Below, piece after piece: positions 23,926-35,439 of a stretch of DNA of 64,000 nucleotides. The notes under the pieces were generated by a model. That model was not told where the DNA came from. It did not search any database and saw nothing but the letters and a program-made list of their open reading frames with translations. This DNA comes from Lithobates sylvaticus (taxonomy: Eukaryota > Chordata > Amphibia > Anura > Ranidae). Numbering within the stretch: the first letter of the stretch is position 1; each line of letters opens with the position of its first letter. Location: assembly GCA_028564925.1 (NCBI GenBank), contig CM053029.1, forward strand, positions 297,019,168-297,083,167, read 5' to 3'. The translations under genes and the position numbers were made by a program.

Positions 23926-24359
23926 TTTGGGCTCTAAATTTAGTAGTACACTAGTGAGATTCACAGGAAAAAAAGCTCCTAGGCTGCTGGCGAATGAATC
24001 AAAACGCTACCAAAAAAACTGTTAGCGATCGCAGGGATCAGGCCTGACTCTGCGAACGCTGCAGTTATGTGTGCTTAGTGTTTTGGAAGTGACAGTGATC
24101 GATCGATACTGCACTTGGGTGGGCTGGGCTGGGCTGGGCGGAGGGGGAAAACGCAGGTGCTAGCAGGTATCTGGGCTGATCCCGCTAACAATGCGTTTTT
24201 TGGAACCCTAAACTGCTGGGACGCTAGTATAGATCTGATCAGATCAGATATTGATCTGTTCAGATACTATACCACTAAGGGAGGTGTATGCTTTGCGCGT
24301 GGGTGTTTGCGGTACTGGCACTAACCTGGGGCGACGCAGACCTTATTTGACCCTAACAC

Positions 24360-25110
24360 CTAATTGATATCACCCGCCGGGCGATCAGGGGGTTAAACCG
24401 ATAGTTGGGTAATAAATGGCGGGTGCCCTGACAGTATAAAAAAATAAGCTAACTAACCAGCGTCACCCGTAACAGTTATACGGTGATCACTGGTGAAAGG
24501 GTTAACTAGGGGCAATCAGGGGGTTAAAACCTTTATTAGGTAATATATGGGGGTACCTGACGATATATAAAAACCTGACGGGGAACCTAAATAACTAAAT
24601 AACTAACTGGCTAACCAGCGTCACCAGTGACACTTATACTGTGATCACTGGTGAAAGAGTTAACTCTAGGGGCAATCAAGGGGTTAAAACCTTTATTTAG
24701 GTTGTAATATGGGGGTACCTGACCTATAAACCTATTTATAATCCTATATAAACCTGGCGGTTACCTAAAAAAAAAACTGGCTACCTAGCGGCACCAGTGA
24801 CACTAATAGAGCGATCAAAAAAACGATCGCTTAGTGACACTGGCAAAAGGGGGTGAAAGGGTTACCTAGGGGGCAATCAAGGGGTTAAACCTTTATTGGG
24901 GGGGGGGTAGGGGGCTACCTTGGACCTAAAGGGGCCTAAAACTAACTGCCCTGACAGTTATTGCAGTCACACTGACACTAAATGCAGTGATCAGTAAATA
25001 AATGATCACTGCAATCAGTGACACTGTGACAGGGGGGGCAGGGGGTGATCTGGGGGGTGATCAGGGGGTGACAGGGGGGTGAAATATGTGCCTATGTGTG
25101 CCTGGTGTCA
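24360..25110. repeat. Imperfect repeats upstream of piggyBac transposase
   Basis: Four or more degenerate copies of a roughly 130-170 bp unit containing CAGCGTCACC, ACTGGTGAAAGGGTTAACTA, GGGGCAATCAGGGGGTTAAA and TATGGGGGTACCTGAC, followed by GGGGTGATC-rich sequence. It lies between the transposase start and the right terminus, so it is the 5' non-coding region of the minus-strand gene. Confidence 0.65.
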
Positions 25111-25134
25111 GTGTAGTGTTGGTGCACTAACCTG

Positions 25135-25460
25135 ATGTCTTCACAGCTCCGCGTCCCGGTCAGAAAGACCGACACGAGGAGCGTGACATCACTTCCCCTT
25201 GCCTGTGTTTACAATTACACAGGAAGGGGAAGGAAGCGGACGAATCCCATTGGCCAGAGCGATCGGGAGGGGGTGGCCAGAAACGACTGGCCGTTACCTC
25301 GTCCCGCATCGCTTCTGAAGCCATCCCGACCGTCCCCGCCGGCGGAGGGGGGTCCGATCGGACCCCCCAACCGCCTGAAGAATGGCACGTACAGGTACGT
25401 GCTTCTGCCTGTACGTGCCATTCTGCTGACGTATATATACAGGGGGCGGTCGGGAAGTGG
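25135..25460. repeat. piggyBac right-end subterminal palindromes
   Basis: Two hairpins sit next to the right terminus: CTTCCCCTTGCCTGTGT mirrored by ACACAGGAAGGGGAAGG (about 25192-25232) and the nested palindrome GGCACGTACAGGTACGTGC with GCCTGTACGTGCC (about 25383-25422). Subterminal palindromes of this kind are plausible transposase binding sites, which is inference. Confidence 0.6.
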
Positions 25461-25589
25461 TTAAGCTGTATATCTCTGTAGTCCTGTAAAGAAATAAAGA
25501 ATTAAAAAAAAAACAAAAAAAGATTACTGATCAAGGCGCAGCGGTGTGTATTTAAATAAGGGCAGATTAATTTAAATACCATTTCTTTA

Positions 25590-26081
25590 AGTACAATTTT
25601 TATCTGGTTCTGCTGCTAGCAGTAGTGACATTTTTTGTGCCTCTAGCACCTCAGCCAAATTCACCACACTCTTCTGAACCTTGGCTAGAATACTCTCCCT
25701 CCACTCCATCAGCACATAAGTGCAATCTTCCTCATGCTTAGATCTCATATCCATGAGGTAGGCCCCTTGTTCTGGCACAGCCTTCCTCACCAAGTGACCT
25801 ACCTCTCAGTCCATCCAACTCCGAGCACTTTCAACACTATTGTCAGGTCCAATCGACCTCCATGCTCTCGATTCCATCCAATCAGTGATGGTGACTGAGT
25901 CCATTCTTTCTTCAGCCCTGGACTCATCACATGACTTGCTTGGGCATCCCATGAGGGGTATCCCGGATGAGCCCCCAAATGTAGTGCTACCCCTGTGAGG
26001 GCCGCTTGCTGAATCTTTACCCCACCGGTGGCCCCAACCATGCAAGTCCTCCAACACCTCTGACACCCTGGGTTCAGACAT
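25590..26081 (-). mobile_element. Fossil Ty3/Gypsy A: gag N-terminal part
   Basis: Minus-strand open blocks right after the LTR resemble the start of a PNMA-like gag (MSEPRVSEVLEDL at 26081; a helical block at 25793-25600). Orientation and order fit the gag-protease remnants at 6289-8118, so these are probably the two sides of one old element. Degraded, with several breaks overall. Confidence 0.5.
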
Positions 26082-27181
26082 TTTAGGTGATAATCAAGGT
26101 AATTAGAGACACACACAATTTAAGTGAAATAGTTGAGCTTTGCTTACTGAAAAGTTAGGAACATGAAATTCCAGTAACATAAACTTAGCCCTTTGAAAAG
26201 TTTCACTATAGCAGGTGATTACAATGATATAAGACAGTAGAACAAACGGTAACTGATTTCAGGATATAAAGAAACCTATGGGAACAGGCGAGAGAAGGGG
26301 AGAGGAATGACCTTTCTTATGTCAAACCGCTCCCTCCTGTGCCTCAACACCACAGCCAGATAAAGCAGAAAGTTACAATACTGTTCTTAAAGTGATGAAA
26401 CTATTAAACCTTGGCGTACCTAAACCCGCTCCATTAACAGACTTAACAGATAGAGTCCTGGGTTAAAATAGTTGTCCTTACAGCACAGACTGCTTTATTA
26501 CCTTAGTGGGGGGTGTGGGATATGTTGTAGTTCCTCAGAGAAAATAAAAAATGTTTGTCTCCAGCTAGCTCTTTAGTGAAGTACTTGAAATATCCTGGTA
26601 TGGTGTCTGCATGCAGCATGGCAATAGAATGGGCAAGTGCCAACGACTCTTGGTATTGGAAGTGGAGTGGGTCTCCACGACAGGCCTCGGTAGAGCCCTG
26701 CTCAAGGCATAATGTGGTCCGGCGTCACACCGTGCTTCACTTCGGCTGGATCTGGTGTGGGCGTGTGAATAGCAGCCTCCACGCTGCCGCTGGACAGTCA
26801 GAAGTACAGTAACTGGCAGTGGATGCTACTGCATCTGCACGCAATGACTCTCTCTTTCCCTGTAGCACAGGCTGCGACTCGGACACAGCACACACTGACA
26901 CAGAGTCACTTGCTCACAGTACCAGGCAGAGTCCCAAAAGAGTGATCCTGCCTGCACACATGCTTTTTATCACCTCACCCAGCATCCCGTTCTTCTTTCC
27001 AAGCCAGCTGGTATTTGTAGTTCAAAATAGTAAGGCTGAATGCAGATGTTAGCTCCCTGGACTACACCCCCCAAGATGCTTTTCTTTTAGAACTCAGTCA
27101 CTCTATCTTCAGGATATGACAACACTAGGAGAGAACAGCTTCACAGCAGCAATGCTGCACAGTATCTCCTGAGTCCTGACA
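26082..27181 (-). mobile_element. Gypsy A LTR-like region
   Basis: Read on the minus strand it starts TGTCAGGACTCAGGAG at 27181, contains TGTAGTCCAGGGAG and a GGTGATAAAAAGC TATA-like element (about 26968), and is followed within a few bases by the gag start. About 1.1 kb. Only one LTR is recognised, so terminal identity and age cannot be judged; it looks old. Confidence 0.5.
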
Positions 27182-27394
27182 ATGCAGGCAACATTAGCCA
27201 GCTCCTGACTACATAACATATCAAGAGAACCTTCACATTAAACATGCATAGAAAACATGGGAAGCAACTCCCTCCACATCAAACCTCGTACACCCATCCA
27301 ACGCAGTCATATTACATCCTTGAGAAACCAAACTGCAATCTGCTCCTTTGAAGTTTAGCTCTGCAAGCTGGTCACTAAATGGATGAATGACCCA

Positions 27395-27655
27395 TCAACC
27401 AAAACGTACAATGGTTCAAACCCAAGAGGGTATAAAGGAACTCATGGAAACTCTGCCCATTGCGGTCTAACATAACAAAGGTTTTGCTCTGAGTCCCACC
27501 TCCAAATGCGCTTAACTAACTTCAAAGGCATACCCATCCTGGACGCTTCTGTTGTGGCTCCAATTCTAAGCTTATGGGTGCCATAGTTAGCAATCAAGAG
27601 ACCCCAACCTCTCCAGGCATTGGGTGAAGATCTTTCTGGTGTTTGCTGCGCTTCC
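27395..27655 (-). pseudogene. Tyrosine-recombinase C-terminus fossil (DIRS/Crypton-like)
   Basis: Minus-strand translation gives NYGTHKLRIGATTEASRMG and then LVKRIWRWDSEQN with CYVRPQ. This is the box II layout of tyrosine recombinases: HxxR (HKLR), the GRW-like RWDS, and the nucleophile Tyr in YVRP. Such domains occur in DIRS/Ngaro retrotransposons and in Crypton DNA transposons; the short piece does not decide between them. It is an isolated fragment in decayed sequence, and no RT or other domain is visible nearby. Confidence 0.6.
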
Positions 27656-27689
27656 TAATAAATTTATACTGTGTAAAATAAAGTGATGT

Positions 27690-28690
27690 TGTGCCATATC
27701 AATCAATTATACATACAGTGTATCAATATTTAAAACTACAAATAGTGCAACTCTACATAAATGACAAAATTCAACGAAGATCAAATAAATACGTGAACAG
27801 AAAAAAAACAGTCCCATGGTATGTGACAAAGAATTTGTATAATCTGCTTAATATTCATGACATGACACAGAGAAAGGATCCGTTATTTGATTCCCGTTGG
27901 GCCAATCTAGTGATAAATTTATGTTTGGGACTTTTTTTTATTTATCTTTAGTGTCAATTCATATCTTCCCACAAGATGACAGTGATGAGTGAATCGTCCT
28001 CCCAGTGTACATTTATTGGGTTTGTTAAGGTGAATTTTTTACCAATCACCGTGATCCTTCCTCAGATAATGTCTATTAAGTGTGTGGTGAGGTGTGTCTG
28101 CTGCCCCTGATGATGTCAGTTGTGACAAAACCGGTCGGGTTGAACGTACGCATACCACTACGCATGCGCGGTTGCGAGTCAGCCATCTTTGTTTCTGGAG
28201 ATCGTGGATTGTCGGCGTTTGCAACGGCAGAATAATATCGTAATATTTGCTTAAATGTGAGTGTATCTCTGCTGTGCTTTTAAATAAATATGTGGTTTTA
28301 GCAATATAACACTATTGAGGCAATCTCTTTGCTTTCAAACTTCCAGACCTGTCTGGAGTGGACCTCACTCTATTGGAATACTCTGGAATTACGATGTGTA
28401 CTCAATGGTGGCTACTTTGATCATTGGGGCAGCTGAGCTGGTTATATATACAAGTGCTTATTGACCACTCTAATAGGGGGGTCACATATCATCTGGTAAG
28501 CAGGATATGAGAGTGTGAGGTGTCACCGGCTTACCTTTAGAACTCGTACCTAACACCACGGTTGTGGGGCTGTTTTTTTCATGTTTTATATCTGGGGCTC
28601 CTTTTTTTCTGTGCACATATTTATTTGATCTTCATTGAATTTTGTCATTTATGTAGCGCTGCACTATTTGTATTTTTTTATCTTGTGTGT
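27690..28690 (+). mobile_element. PLE-2 terminal fragment with short inverted ends
   Basis: The block 27738-27800 (ACAAATAGTGCAACTCTACA) is inverted at 28614-28675 (TGTAGCGCTGCACTATTTGT). Between them lie a hammerhead-like motif (28103-28139), a CATGCGCGG promoter-like segment (about 28163) and the A/T-rich 3' end typical of the PLE terminal regions here. No coding part remains. Confidence 0.65.
28103..28139 (+). ncRNA. Hammerhead ribozyme-like motif, PLE-2
   Basis: CCC, CTGATGA, one extra T, stem II GTCA and TGAC around GTTG, AAAAC in place of GAAAC, stem III ACCGGT, cleavage-site GTC, then GGG closing stem I. The only clear core change is the first G of GAAA. Stem III is palindromic and could pair between two copies. 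Confidence 0.65.
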
Positions 28691-29345
28691 TTTTGTATCT
28701 TGGCACAGTGCATAGCAGCTTTTTTTCAATTACATAATTTTTCTGGCGCAGATTTATTTAGAAACTTATATATCAACATGTGCATCAATTCATGTTACAT
28801 ATACAAAACTTATCAGTATATAGAAATTAACAGGTAAATCCAATCCGTGAATACATAAGAAAGTATGTTGCCAATGAAAAATAAAGCATAAAAGGATCAT
28901 CAAATTAGTGCATGAAAAGTTCATCAAAATATCCTAAAAAACAAAAGTGCTCCGTGCTTGTGCAATATCACGGCAAAACCAGACGTACGCACTCCCACCA
29001 GGGTGTGCACTCACCTGCAGGTATGGACCCCCTGGGCTTATGCCGAGGTAGGTCTGCAAGTCCTATATGGATGTTTGTCCACTCGACGGTGTGGGGTTCC
29101 TTTCATATAATCCGGTTCATAGAAGAGAAGCAATATCACAAAACGGCATAGCGTGATACTGTTTATTAAAATTTATTTAAAAGCATACAAAATGTCAGTC
29201 ACATATTAGGGATGATCTGCCAGCTGTAAAGTTTATGTGCGCCGCTGCGCCCAGTCCACTAGGTGAAAGTGATGTCAAACGTGACCTGTAAGCCCGCCCC
29301 TATGCGTTTCCTCATCAAGACCTCATCAGGAGGCGTGGTCATGTC
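28691..29345 (-). mobile_element. PLE-3 terminal fragment
   Basis: A minus-oriented PLE 3' region: its hammerhead-like motif at the right end (29295-29335), then AT-rich sequence with repeated AAAAGTTCATC and GCATGAAAAG phrases to the GGCGCAGATTTATTTAG end near 28747. It abuts PLE-2 tail to tail. No coding part. Confidence 0.55.
29295..29335 (-). ncRNA. Decayed hammerhead motif, PLE-3
   Basis: Minus strand: CGCCTC, CTGATGA, G, a weakened stem II, GAAAC, GCATA, GGGGCG. The CTGATGA and GAAAC boxes and stem I (CGCCTC with GGGGCG) persist; stem II and stem III have decayed. Confidence 0.45.
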
Positions 29346-30180
29346 CATCATCCCCACCATTATATACCCCATCCTAGCTTACCTTTCTGTTTTTCAATCA
29401 TTTTTTATTGAATTTATCAAAAGCATCATAGATACACAGATATAAAGAGAAATGAAGTACAATTAGAATTCACCAGAAAAACAGTAGTGCACTGTGATCT
29501 CCCGCCTGACTCTGACACAGTCTTCATTCGTGCCTCAATCATGGCAGAATAAGGAGGCAGCTCCCCTCCGGCACCCCCAATGGGATCTAGCTGTGCCGGG
29601 GGAAAGCGCCATCCTCCCCTGAGAAAGTAACATTGAGGAAGAGGAACGATGTGGACTATAGGAATCTATAATAGACCATTAATCAATTGCACAATGTGTG
29701 TTGGAAATTTGTGAAAATGGTCGCTCCAGAATCAAATCGGGAGATCCAATAGGTGTCAGAGTCGGCACTTGTGGGTGATGCGGATTATACAATAAGTGTG
29801 TCTGTAACTGTGCCCATAGGAGAAGGATGTAGATGAGCAAACATCCCAAATGTCCGCTAGAATTTCTGTGGGTCAATAGACACCAGTCTGATAATCAGAG
29901 CGTCTGTTAGGTAGTGGTCACAGTAGTTGACCCAATCGTGGTGCCTCCACGTCTCCCAACAGACGGGATAAGGCCATATCCTTAAAAACAGTCCTGTGTA
30001 TCAACCGTGAAAAATCACGTAGTAAAGACTAAATAGAACCAGAGAACACCACAAGAGGAAAGCACAGGTCAAAACACCCAAGGAGACAAGAAAGTGAGGA
30101 GGGGAAGAAGAGAAAGAGAGAGACAGAAGAAGATAAGAGGCAAGAATAAGATATTCCGTGACGGTGCAATACCCGCTTCC

Positions 30181-33100
30181 CTACTCAGCACCAGAGGAAG
30201 TGGAGGTGGCAGGTACCAGAAATATGTATTTAATCCCGGGTTCCCAGATGGCATCATGTTTGGAAACCGTATCCAAAAGGATGCTAGTCGTCTTTTCCTG
30301 GGTCATTATCCATGACATTTTTCTTTTAACCGTGGTAAGAGAAACTGAAGGCTGCTTCCAGGCTCGAGCAATGGTTAATTTAGTACCAAGTAGAATAAAC
30401 ATAATGAATCGTTGAGTCAGTTTCGGTGTTCCTGGGTGATGGAAGTTAAGAAGAGCTATTTGAGGAGTCTGAGGGTTGGGTCTGTCCGTAAGTTTCCTAA
30501 TGATTTGGAAAACCTTATTCCAGAGTCCTCTGAGCTTGGGACAATCCCACCAGGTGTGTAGCATCGACCCCATGTGTCCGCAATTACGGAAACACAGTGG
30601 AGATGCGTTTGGGTAAATCTTTGCAAATCGTAGTGGAATGAGAAACCACCTCATCAGAACTTTCAATTTAGCCTCAATCAGTGTTATGTTCAATAAGCCC
30701 TTGTATGCGGAGGTTGATGCCTTATGCCATTCCCCCAGACTCCAGCTCTGTCCCAAATCTTTTTCCCATTCCCTCATGTAGAGAGTTTTGGAATCAGCTG
30801 AGGCGAGTGATCAGGATATCACGTTATCCCTCCGCGCTGCTCCATAGCCTGACCACACCACACTTCGTATGCCGTAACCGTCAGAAGGGTGGGCTTAGAG
30901 GATCCCAGAGAACGGACAAAATGAGAGATCTAGTGGAGTCTGAAACTCTCCGTGCTGGGCATTTCCAGCTTGCTAGAACAATGGGCAGGTTTAAGGGGCC
31001 CTGCAGTGCTGACAAAGTGTCCAATTCTATAGAGCCCCCTTTCCAGCCACCATTGAAATGCCTTAATGTCCATACCCAGGGAAAGACAGGGTTTCGGAAG
31101 ATATGTAAATGCGGGTGCCAATGTGATATCAAAAGTGGGTTTCCTTTTGAGCGAGTCCCAAAGACGTAGGGAGTGGGACAATGTTGGGGCCACCTGGCTG
31201 GTCTAGTTTTGGCAGGGCACCAAAAGAGGAAATACAAGGTGTGTTCGGGAACAGCCTGCTGTTTCATATGTACCCAGTCAGGGTGTGCTATTTTAGAGTA
31301 AATGGTAGAGAGTTGGGACAATTGAGCTGCGTAATGGTACCAGAGAAGGTTCGGTAGTCCAACCCCTCCCTGGTCTCTAGTGCGATAGAGGGTGCCCTTA
31401 GCTACCCTGTGTCCTTTTGATCCCCAAATAAAACAGACTATCTTAGCTTGTAAATTTCTAATCTGATCCCTAGGAATGGGTAGGGACCTAAACAAGTATA
31501 AAATGCGTTGCAAAAGGTTCATCTTAATAGAGTTTACCCTACCCAACCATGAAAGCCCCAGGTTATCCCATTGTTTAAGATCATTACCTAGTTTGCGAAA
31601 CATTGGGGGGGAAGTTATCAGCGTATAGACTGTCAATAGAGGCCGTAAGGTTAATCCCTAGGTAAGGGATTGCCTTGTCATGTCATTAAAATTGGAAGTT
31701 TTCTTTGAGTTGTGTCGCCAGGCTGGCGGGTAAATTAACGTTCAAGGCTAGAGATTTTGCATAATTAACCCAGAGATTTTACCAAAGTCATTAAGTACCC
31801 TGCAGATATTTGGTAGTGAAGTCAATGGCGAAATGACAAAGAGTATGACATCATCAGCAAAAAGGGCACATTTAGTCTTGGGCCCACAACTCACTCCGCT
31901 GATATCAAGATTATCCCTTATGGTGATGGCTAGGGTCTCAATGGCAAAAATCAGTTGGGAAAGGGGACATCCCTGCCTCGTACCTTTGCAGATTGGGAAT
32001 GATTCTGAGTAAAAGCCTTGCATTGTGATCTTTGCTTCCGGGTTGGCCCCAATTATTTTAAGGAAGGATTGTCCGAATCCCCACCTCTGTAGAATTGGAG
32101 TCAGGTAAGGCCATGAGACAAAATCAAACGCTTTCATCAGATCTAATGAGAGAAGGAACCCCGTCTGAGGAGAACCTCCATCCCATCCGGACTGCAGAAG
32201 AGAGACAATGCCCTCCTGATCTGGTCAGGGCCCTGTCTCCCAGGTATGAAGCCGACCTGGTCCTTATGCATGTAAAGGCTGATAAAATTAGAGATTCTGT
32301 CTGCCAAAATTTTCGTCAAAATGTTAAGGTCATTATTGATTAATGATATAGGGTGGTAGTTTGTAGGACAACTTGTGTCCTTGCCAGGTTTGGGAATTAC
32401 TGTGATAAAGGCAGAGTTTAAGACTTTTAACAAGCGGAGTTCCCGCTCGTAGTTGGTTGTAGAATCTAGCTAGATAAGGAGTTAGAGTGGTGGAAAAATG
32501 TTTGTAGTATGGAATGGAAAAGCCATCGGGCCAGGGGCTGAGTTATTTCGGAGGTTCTTAATGACTTGAGTCACTTCCTCAGCCAAGATCGGAGATTCCA
32601 ATTCAGCCCTGTGTTGGTCTGTGATCTTAGGTATGTTTAGTGAGTTGAGAAATTAATCCCGATAGGCAGGGGAAGAGACCTTTCCTTTGCTACTATATAG
32701 GGAGCTATAGAAGGTGTGGAAGACTTCCAGGAACTTTTGAGGGTTTTGTGAGAGGGTACCATCACGAAGTCTAACTTTGGGTAAGGTGATGTTTTATTTT
32801 AGGGGTCAGCCTATTAGCTAGAAGTGTACATCCTTTTGGTGATAAAACAGGCCCCCCTCCCAATGTAGACTTTTTTCTGCTATGGTGGTAAGGGAGAGAT
32901 TCAGGGCGGTATGTGCCGTATCAAGTCTTTTCGCCAAGTCTGGACAAGGGTGACTTTTGTGTTTACTTAATAACTGAAATTATTTTTCTAACCGTTCCAC
33001 CTCTGCTTTGCAAGCTCTACGAATCCTAGAGGCTATTTGAATAATTTTACCCCTAAGAAAGGCCTTGTGAGCTGCCCATAGTGAAGTGGGGGAGATAATG

Positions 33101-34300
33101 TTGACATCATTTAATAAAAAGTATTCCTTCAGATCCTTTTCAATTTCAAGAGCATGTGTGGGATTACTAAAATCGAGGCATTAAAGAGGGCCCACAAAAA
33201 AAAAAATTAAAAGTCAGCAGCTACAAATACTGCAGCTGCTGACTTAATAATCGGACACTTACCTGTCCCAGGGTCCAGCGATGCGGGGGAACGAGACCCC
33301 CCCTCGTTCCCCGCTCCGCTCGCGGCGCCGGCATTCTTAATGTGGGCACACAGCCGGGCACCCACTGCGCATGCGTGAGCGGCGCCGTGCGCCGTGATTC
33401 GACGCTCACTCATCTGGGACGCATGACAGGTCCCAGATGACTGTGCGGCGCCTAGGGGAAGTGATTTATGTCATTGCCCGGGCAATGAAGGAGGCAGACT
33501 ACGAGGGACCCCCTAGCAACCGGCATTTAGAGGTGAGTAAAAAAAATATTTTTTTTTCAATTTTTTTTTTTTTTTTTATGATTTTCAAGCCCAATTTTTT
33601 ATTTTTTTTGGTAGCAACACCACTTTAAGTCTGCAACAAAACCCTTTATTGTGACCCGATGGTCTGTTCTTGGTGAGGAGCAGCATGGAGTGGTCCGACC
33701 AGGCAGTCTTTTATGACAGAGACCTATTCACCAGCGGGATATGGGCAGACAGCAAGAAGAAATAATTGATTCTTGCATAGGTGTTGTGGGAGTTAGAGAA
33801 GTGTGTGTAGTCTCGTGCATTTGGACTCATCTCTCTTCACACGTCTACCATCCCCTGGTGAAAAATCTGTCTCGCTATATTGAGGCTCTGCTTGGTGGGG
33901 CAGATACGATCCCTGCCTGGTGGGCAGGATTTGTCCAGTCCTGCGTCAAAAGCAGTGTTAGAGTCTCCTCCATACAAAATTAGACCCTCGGTGAGCAGGT
34001 TCAAGGTGTGAAATAGGTTCTTGAAAAATTTGTATTGCCCCCTATTTGGCGCATAATAAGAAATGAAGGAATAAAGCTGTTCAGCAATGAAGCCTTTCAC
34101 CAGTAAGAACCGTCCCTGGAAAACTGGGTATTGTGGGAAAAGAATATACTCACTCCTTTAGATTTGTTGTCAGAATTTGCCAGGTAAAATTTGGGGAATT
34201 TAGCATGTATAAAGGAGGGAGAATATGACTGGGGAAAATGCGTCTCCTGGAGGAACAATATGTCTATTTTATGGTCATGGTATTTTATGGTCATGGTATT
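30181..34300 (-). pseudogene. L1 ORF2 (endonuclease-RT), broken
   Basis: The APE-type endonuclease shows DILFLQETHF (34240 region) and LYGGDSNTAFD (about 33960), the Mg-binding and catalytic blocks. RT shows FITVIPKPGKD, NYHPISLIN, ILADRI and GFIPGR (32440-32200), then CKGTRQGCPLS and the catalytic FADDVILF (about 31855). Downstream are WLGRVNSIKMNLLQRILYLF and GGVGLPNL. The C-terminal block has SMLHTWWDCPKLRGLW (about 30530). At least five frame changes, plus the MITE insertion, separate these parts. It encoded the enzyme for target-primed reverse transcription. Confidence 0.8.
33185..33624. mobile_element. TTAA-flanked MITE inside L1 (family also at 52141)
   Basis: TTAA at 33181-33184 and 33625-33628. 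The interior shares AAAGTCAGCAGCT, CATGCGCAGTG-type and CAGATGACTG blocks with the inverted copy at 52141-52589, and ends with AGTGGTGTTGC. A TTAA target implies piggyBac-type mobilisation. A perfect AGTCAGCAGC/GCAGCTGCTGACT hairpin (33211-33244) lies near the left end. Non-coding. Confidence 0.75.
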
Positions 34301-34318
34301 TTATGGTCATGGTAGGAC
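34268..34318. repeat. Three-copy 16-bp tandem repeat
   Basis: TATTTTATGGTCATGG is repeated three times in a row, within the start of the L1 ORF2 region. Expansion of this short unit adds residues ahead of the endonuclease DILFLQE block. Confidence 0.8.
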
Positions 34319-35439
34319 TGGAAACATTTTCCGGCGTTTAATGGGTGAATTTAGCCCCTGAACATTATGTGAAGCAATGCGTAGGGAGGGGTGGGGTGTG
34401 GCGCGGTCAGCCATGGAGCAGCACAGAGGTTATTGCTAGTGATTCCCAGTCACATACCTTCAGCTCATCGAGATGCCCGGGGTTCAGATGGACAGCATTG
34501 TCAAGGGAAGCAGCCTCCAGTGTCCGGCGGTAGCATGAGTACACACACGTCACTAGAAGAACAAAGTGATTCGTACAAATAAAAGTGGATAGAGAAGGGA
34601 GAAAAAGAGAAGCGTAGGGAGATTGTCCCCAGGGTGGATGTGAAATTTAACCATCCGGTCCTGTGGAAAAATACAAGAAAAAAGGAAAAACAATAAAAAA
34701 ATAAAATAAAAACTTGTAGGGAAATTTTCAGTGTCCCCCATGTGGGAAAGGTCCTGACTAGGAGAGCAAAGAAAAGTACAGGAGGAGGTGCAATGGTACC
34801 GCTCCGCATGCGAAACAGAGAACATCACCATTGATAACTAGAACATACAATCAGTCAATAAGGGATGCGCTGAATGAAGCTAGACAACAACCGGGGGTTC
34901 AGGGGAAACAAAACGAGTGGATGGTGGAGAGTTATTTAGGATTGCTGGGTAGGGGAGGAGGATCCAGGTATCAAGGTGGACGTGGTATAGGGGACAGGGG
35001 ATGACTCCGGATGAAGATGAGCAAGGCAGTCTAGGTGTCAGGCAGCTAACAGTTCACATCTGGTGAGGAGAGGGGTTGCAACAGTCCCCAGGAAATCTGT
35101 GTGGATTGCCTAGAACACCATGGGCTACCTGGAGGGAGGTTGGGGGGGAGGGGGGAAGTGAAGTAGGTTAACAGGGAGGCCAGGAAGTCCAGGGAGAACT
35201 TGGACGAGTACCAACCCCAGATAGTGAGGGGTTTGTAGAAGGGTATTTAACAATCCGGTAGTTCATGGGTGGAGGATAAAAATGTAGGATGTCTGCCAGA
35301 TTCCAGCAATGGAGTAGGGGGGGGAACCCCCTGAGGTCAAATGATGAGTGAGTCCAGGTGGGCATTAATGCCGAATGGGTCAGGTGGACCCAGTCCCTGT
35401 GAAGGGAATGTAGGAAATAGAATAGTGAAGACCCTTAGA

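Larger units (their letters stand above)
16835..25460 (-). mobile_element. Full-length piggyBac transposon, 8.6 kb
   Basis: Bounded by TTAA at 16831-16834 and 25461-25464, with termini CCACTTTAGCCCCGG and (reverse complement) CCACTTCCCGACC. It encodes a piggyBac transposase on the minus strand. Between the left end and the gene lies a 2.65-kb satellite-like array and a duplicated foldback. Right of the gene lie imperfect repeats with TTAACTAGGGGCAATCA-type units and a GC-rich end with a CGTACAGG palindrome. The element is several times longer than a minimal piggyBac (about 2.5 kb). Precise TTAA duplication and a single frameshift suggest a young insertion, younger than the L1 it interrupts. 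Confidence 0.85.
15639..25520 (+). mobile_element. 5'-truncated L1 LINE (with piggyBac inside)
   Basis: The 10-bp TSD AGATTACTGA lies at 15629-15638 and again at 25521-25530. The L1 body is 15639-16834 plus 25465-25520: the ORF2 C-terminus, a G-rich polypurine 3' UTR (16590-16650) and, beyond the piggyBac insertion, the terminal TGTAAAGAAATAAAGAATT with an A-rich tail. The 3' UTR of one L1 has thus been split by an 8.6-kb piggyBac. Heavy 5' truncation is the usual LINE outcome. Confidence 0.85.

Noticed and set aside
29300-29345. Core-complete hammerhead at PLE-3
   Set aside because: Stem II and the cleavage triplet are not consistent; kept only as a decayed motif.
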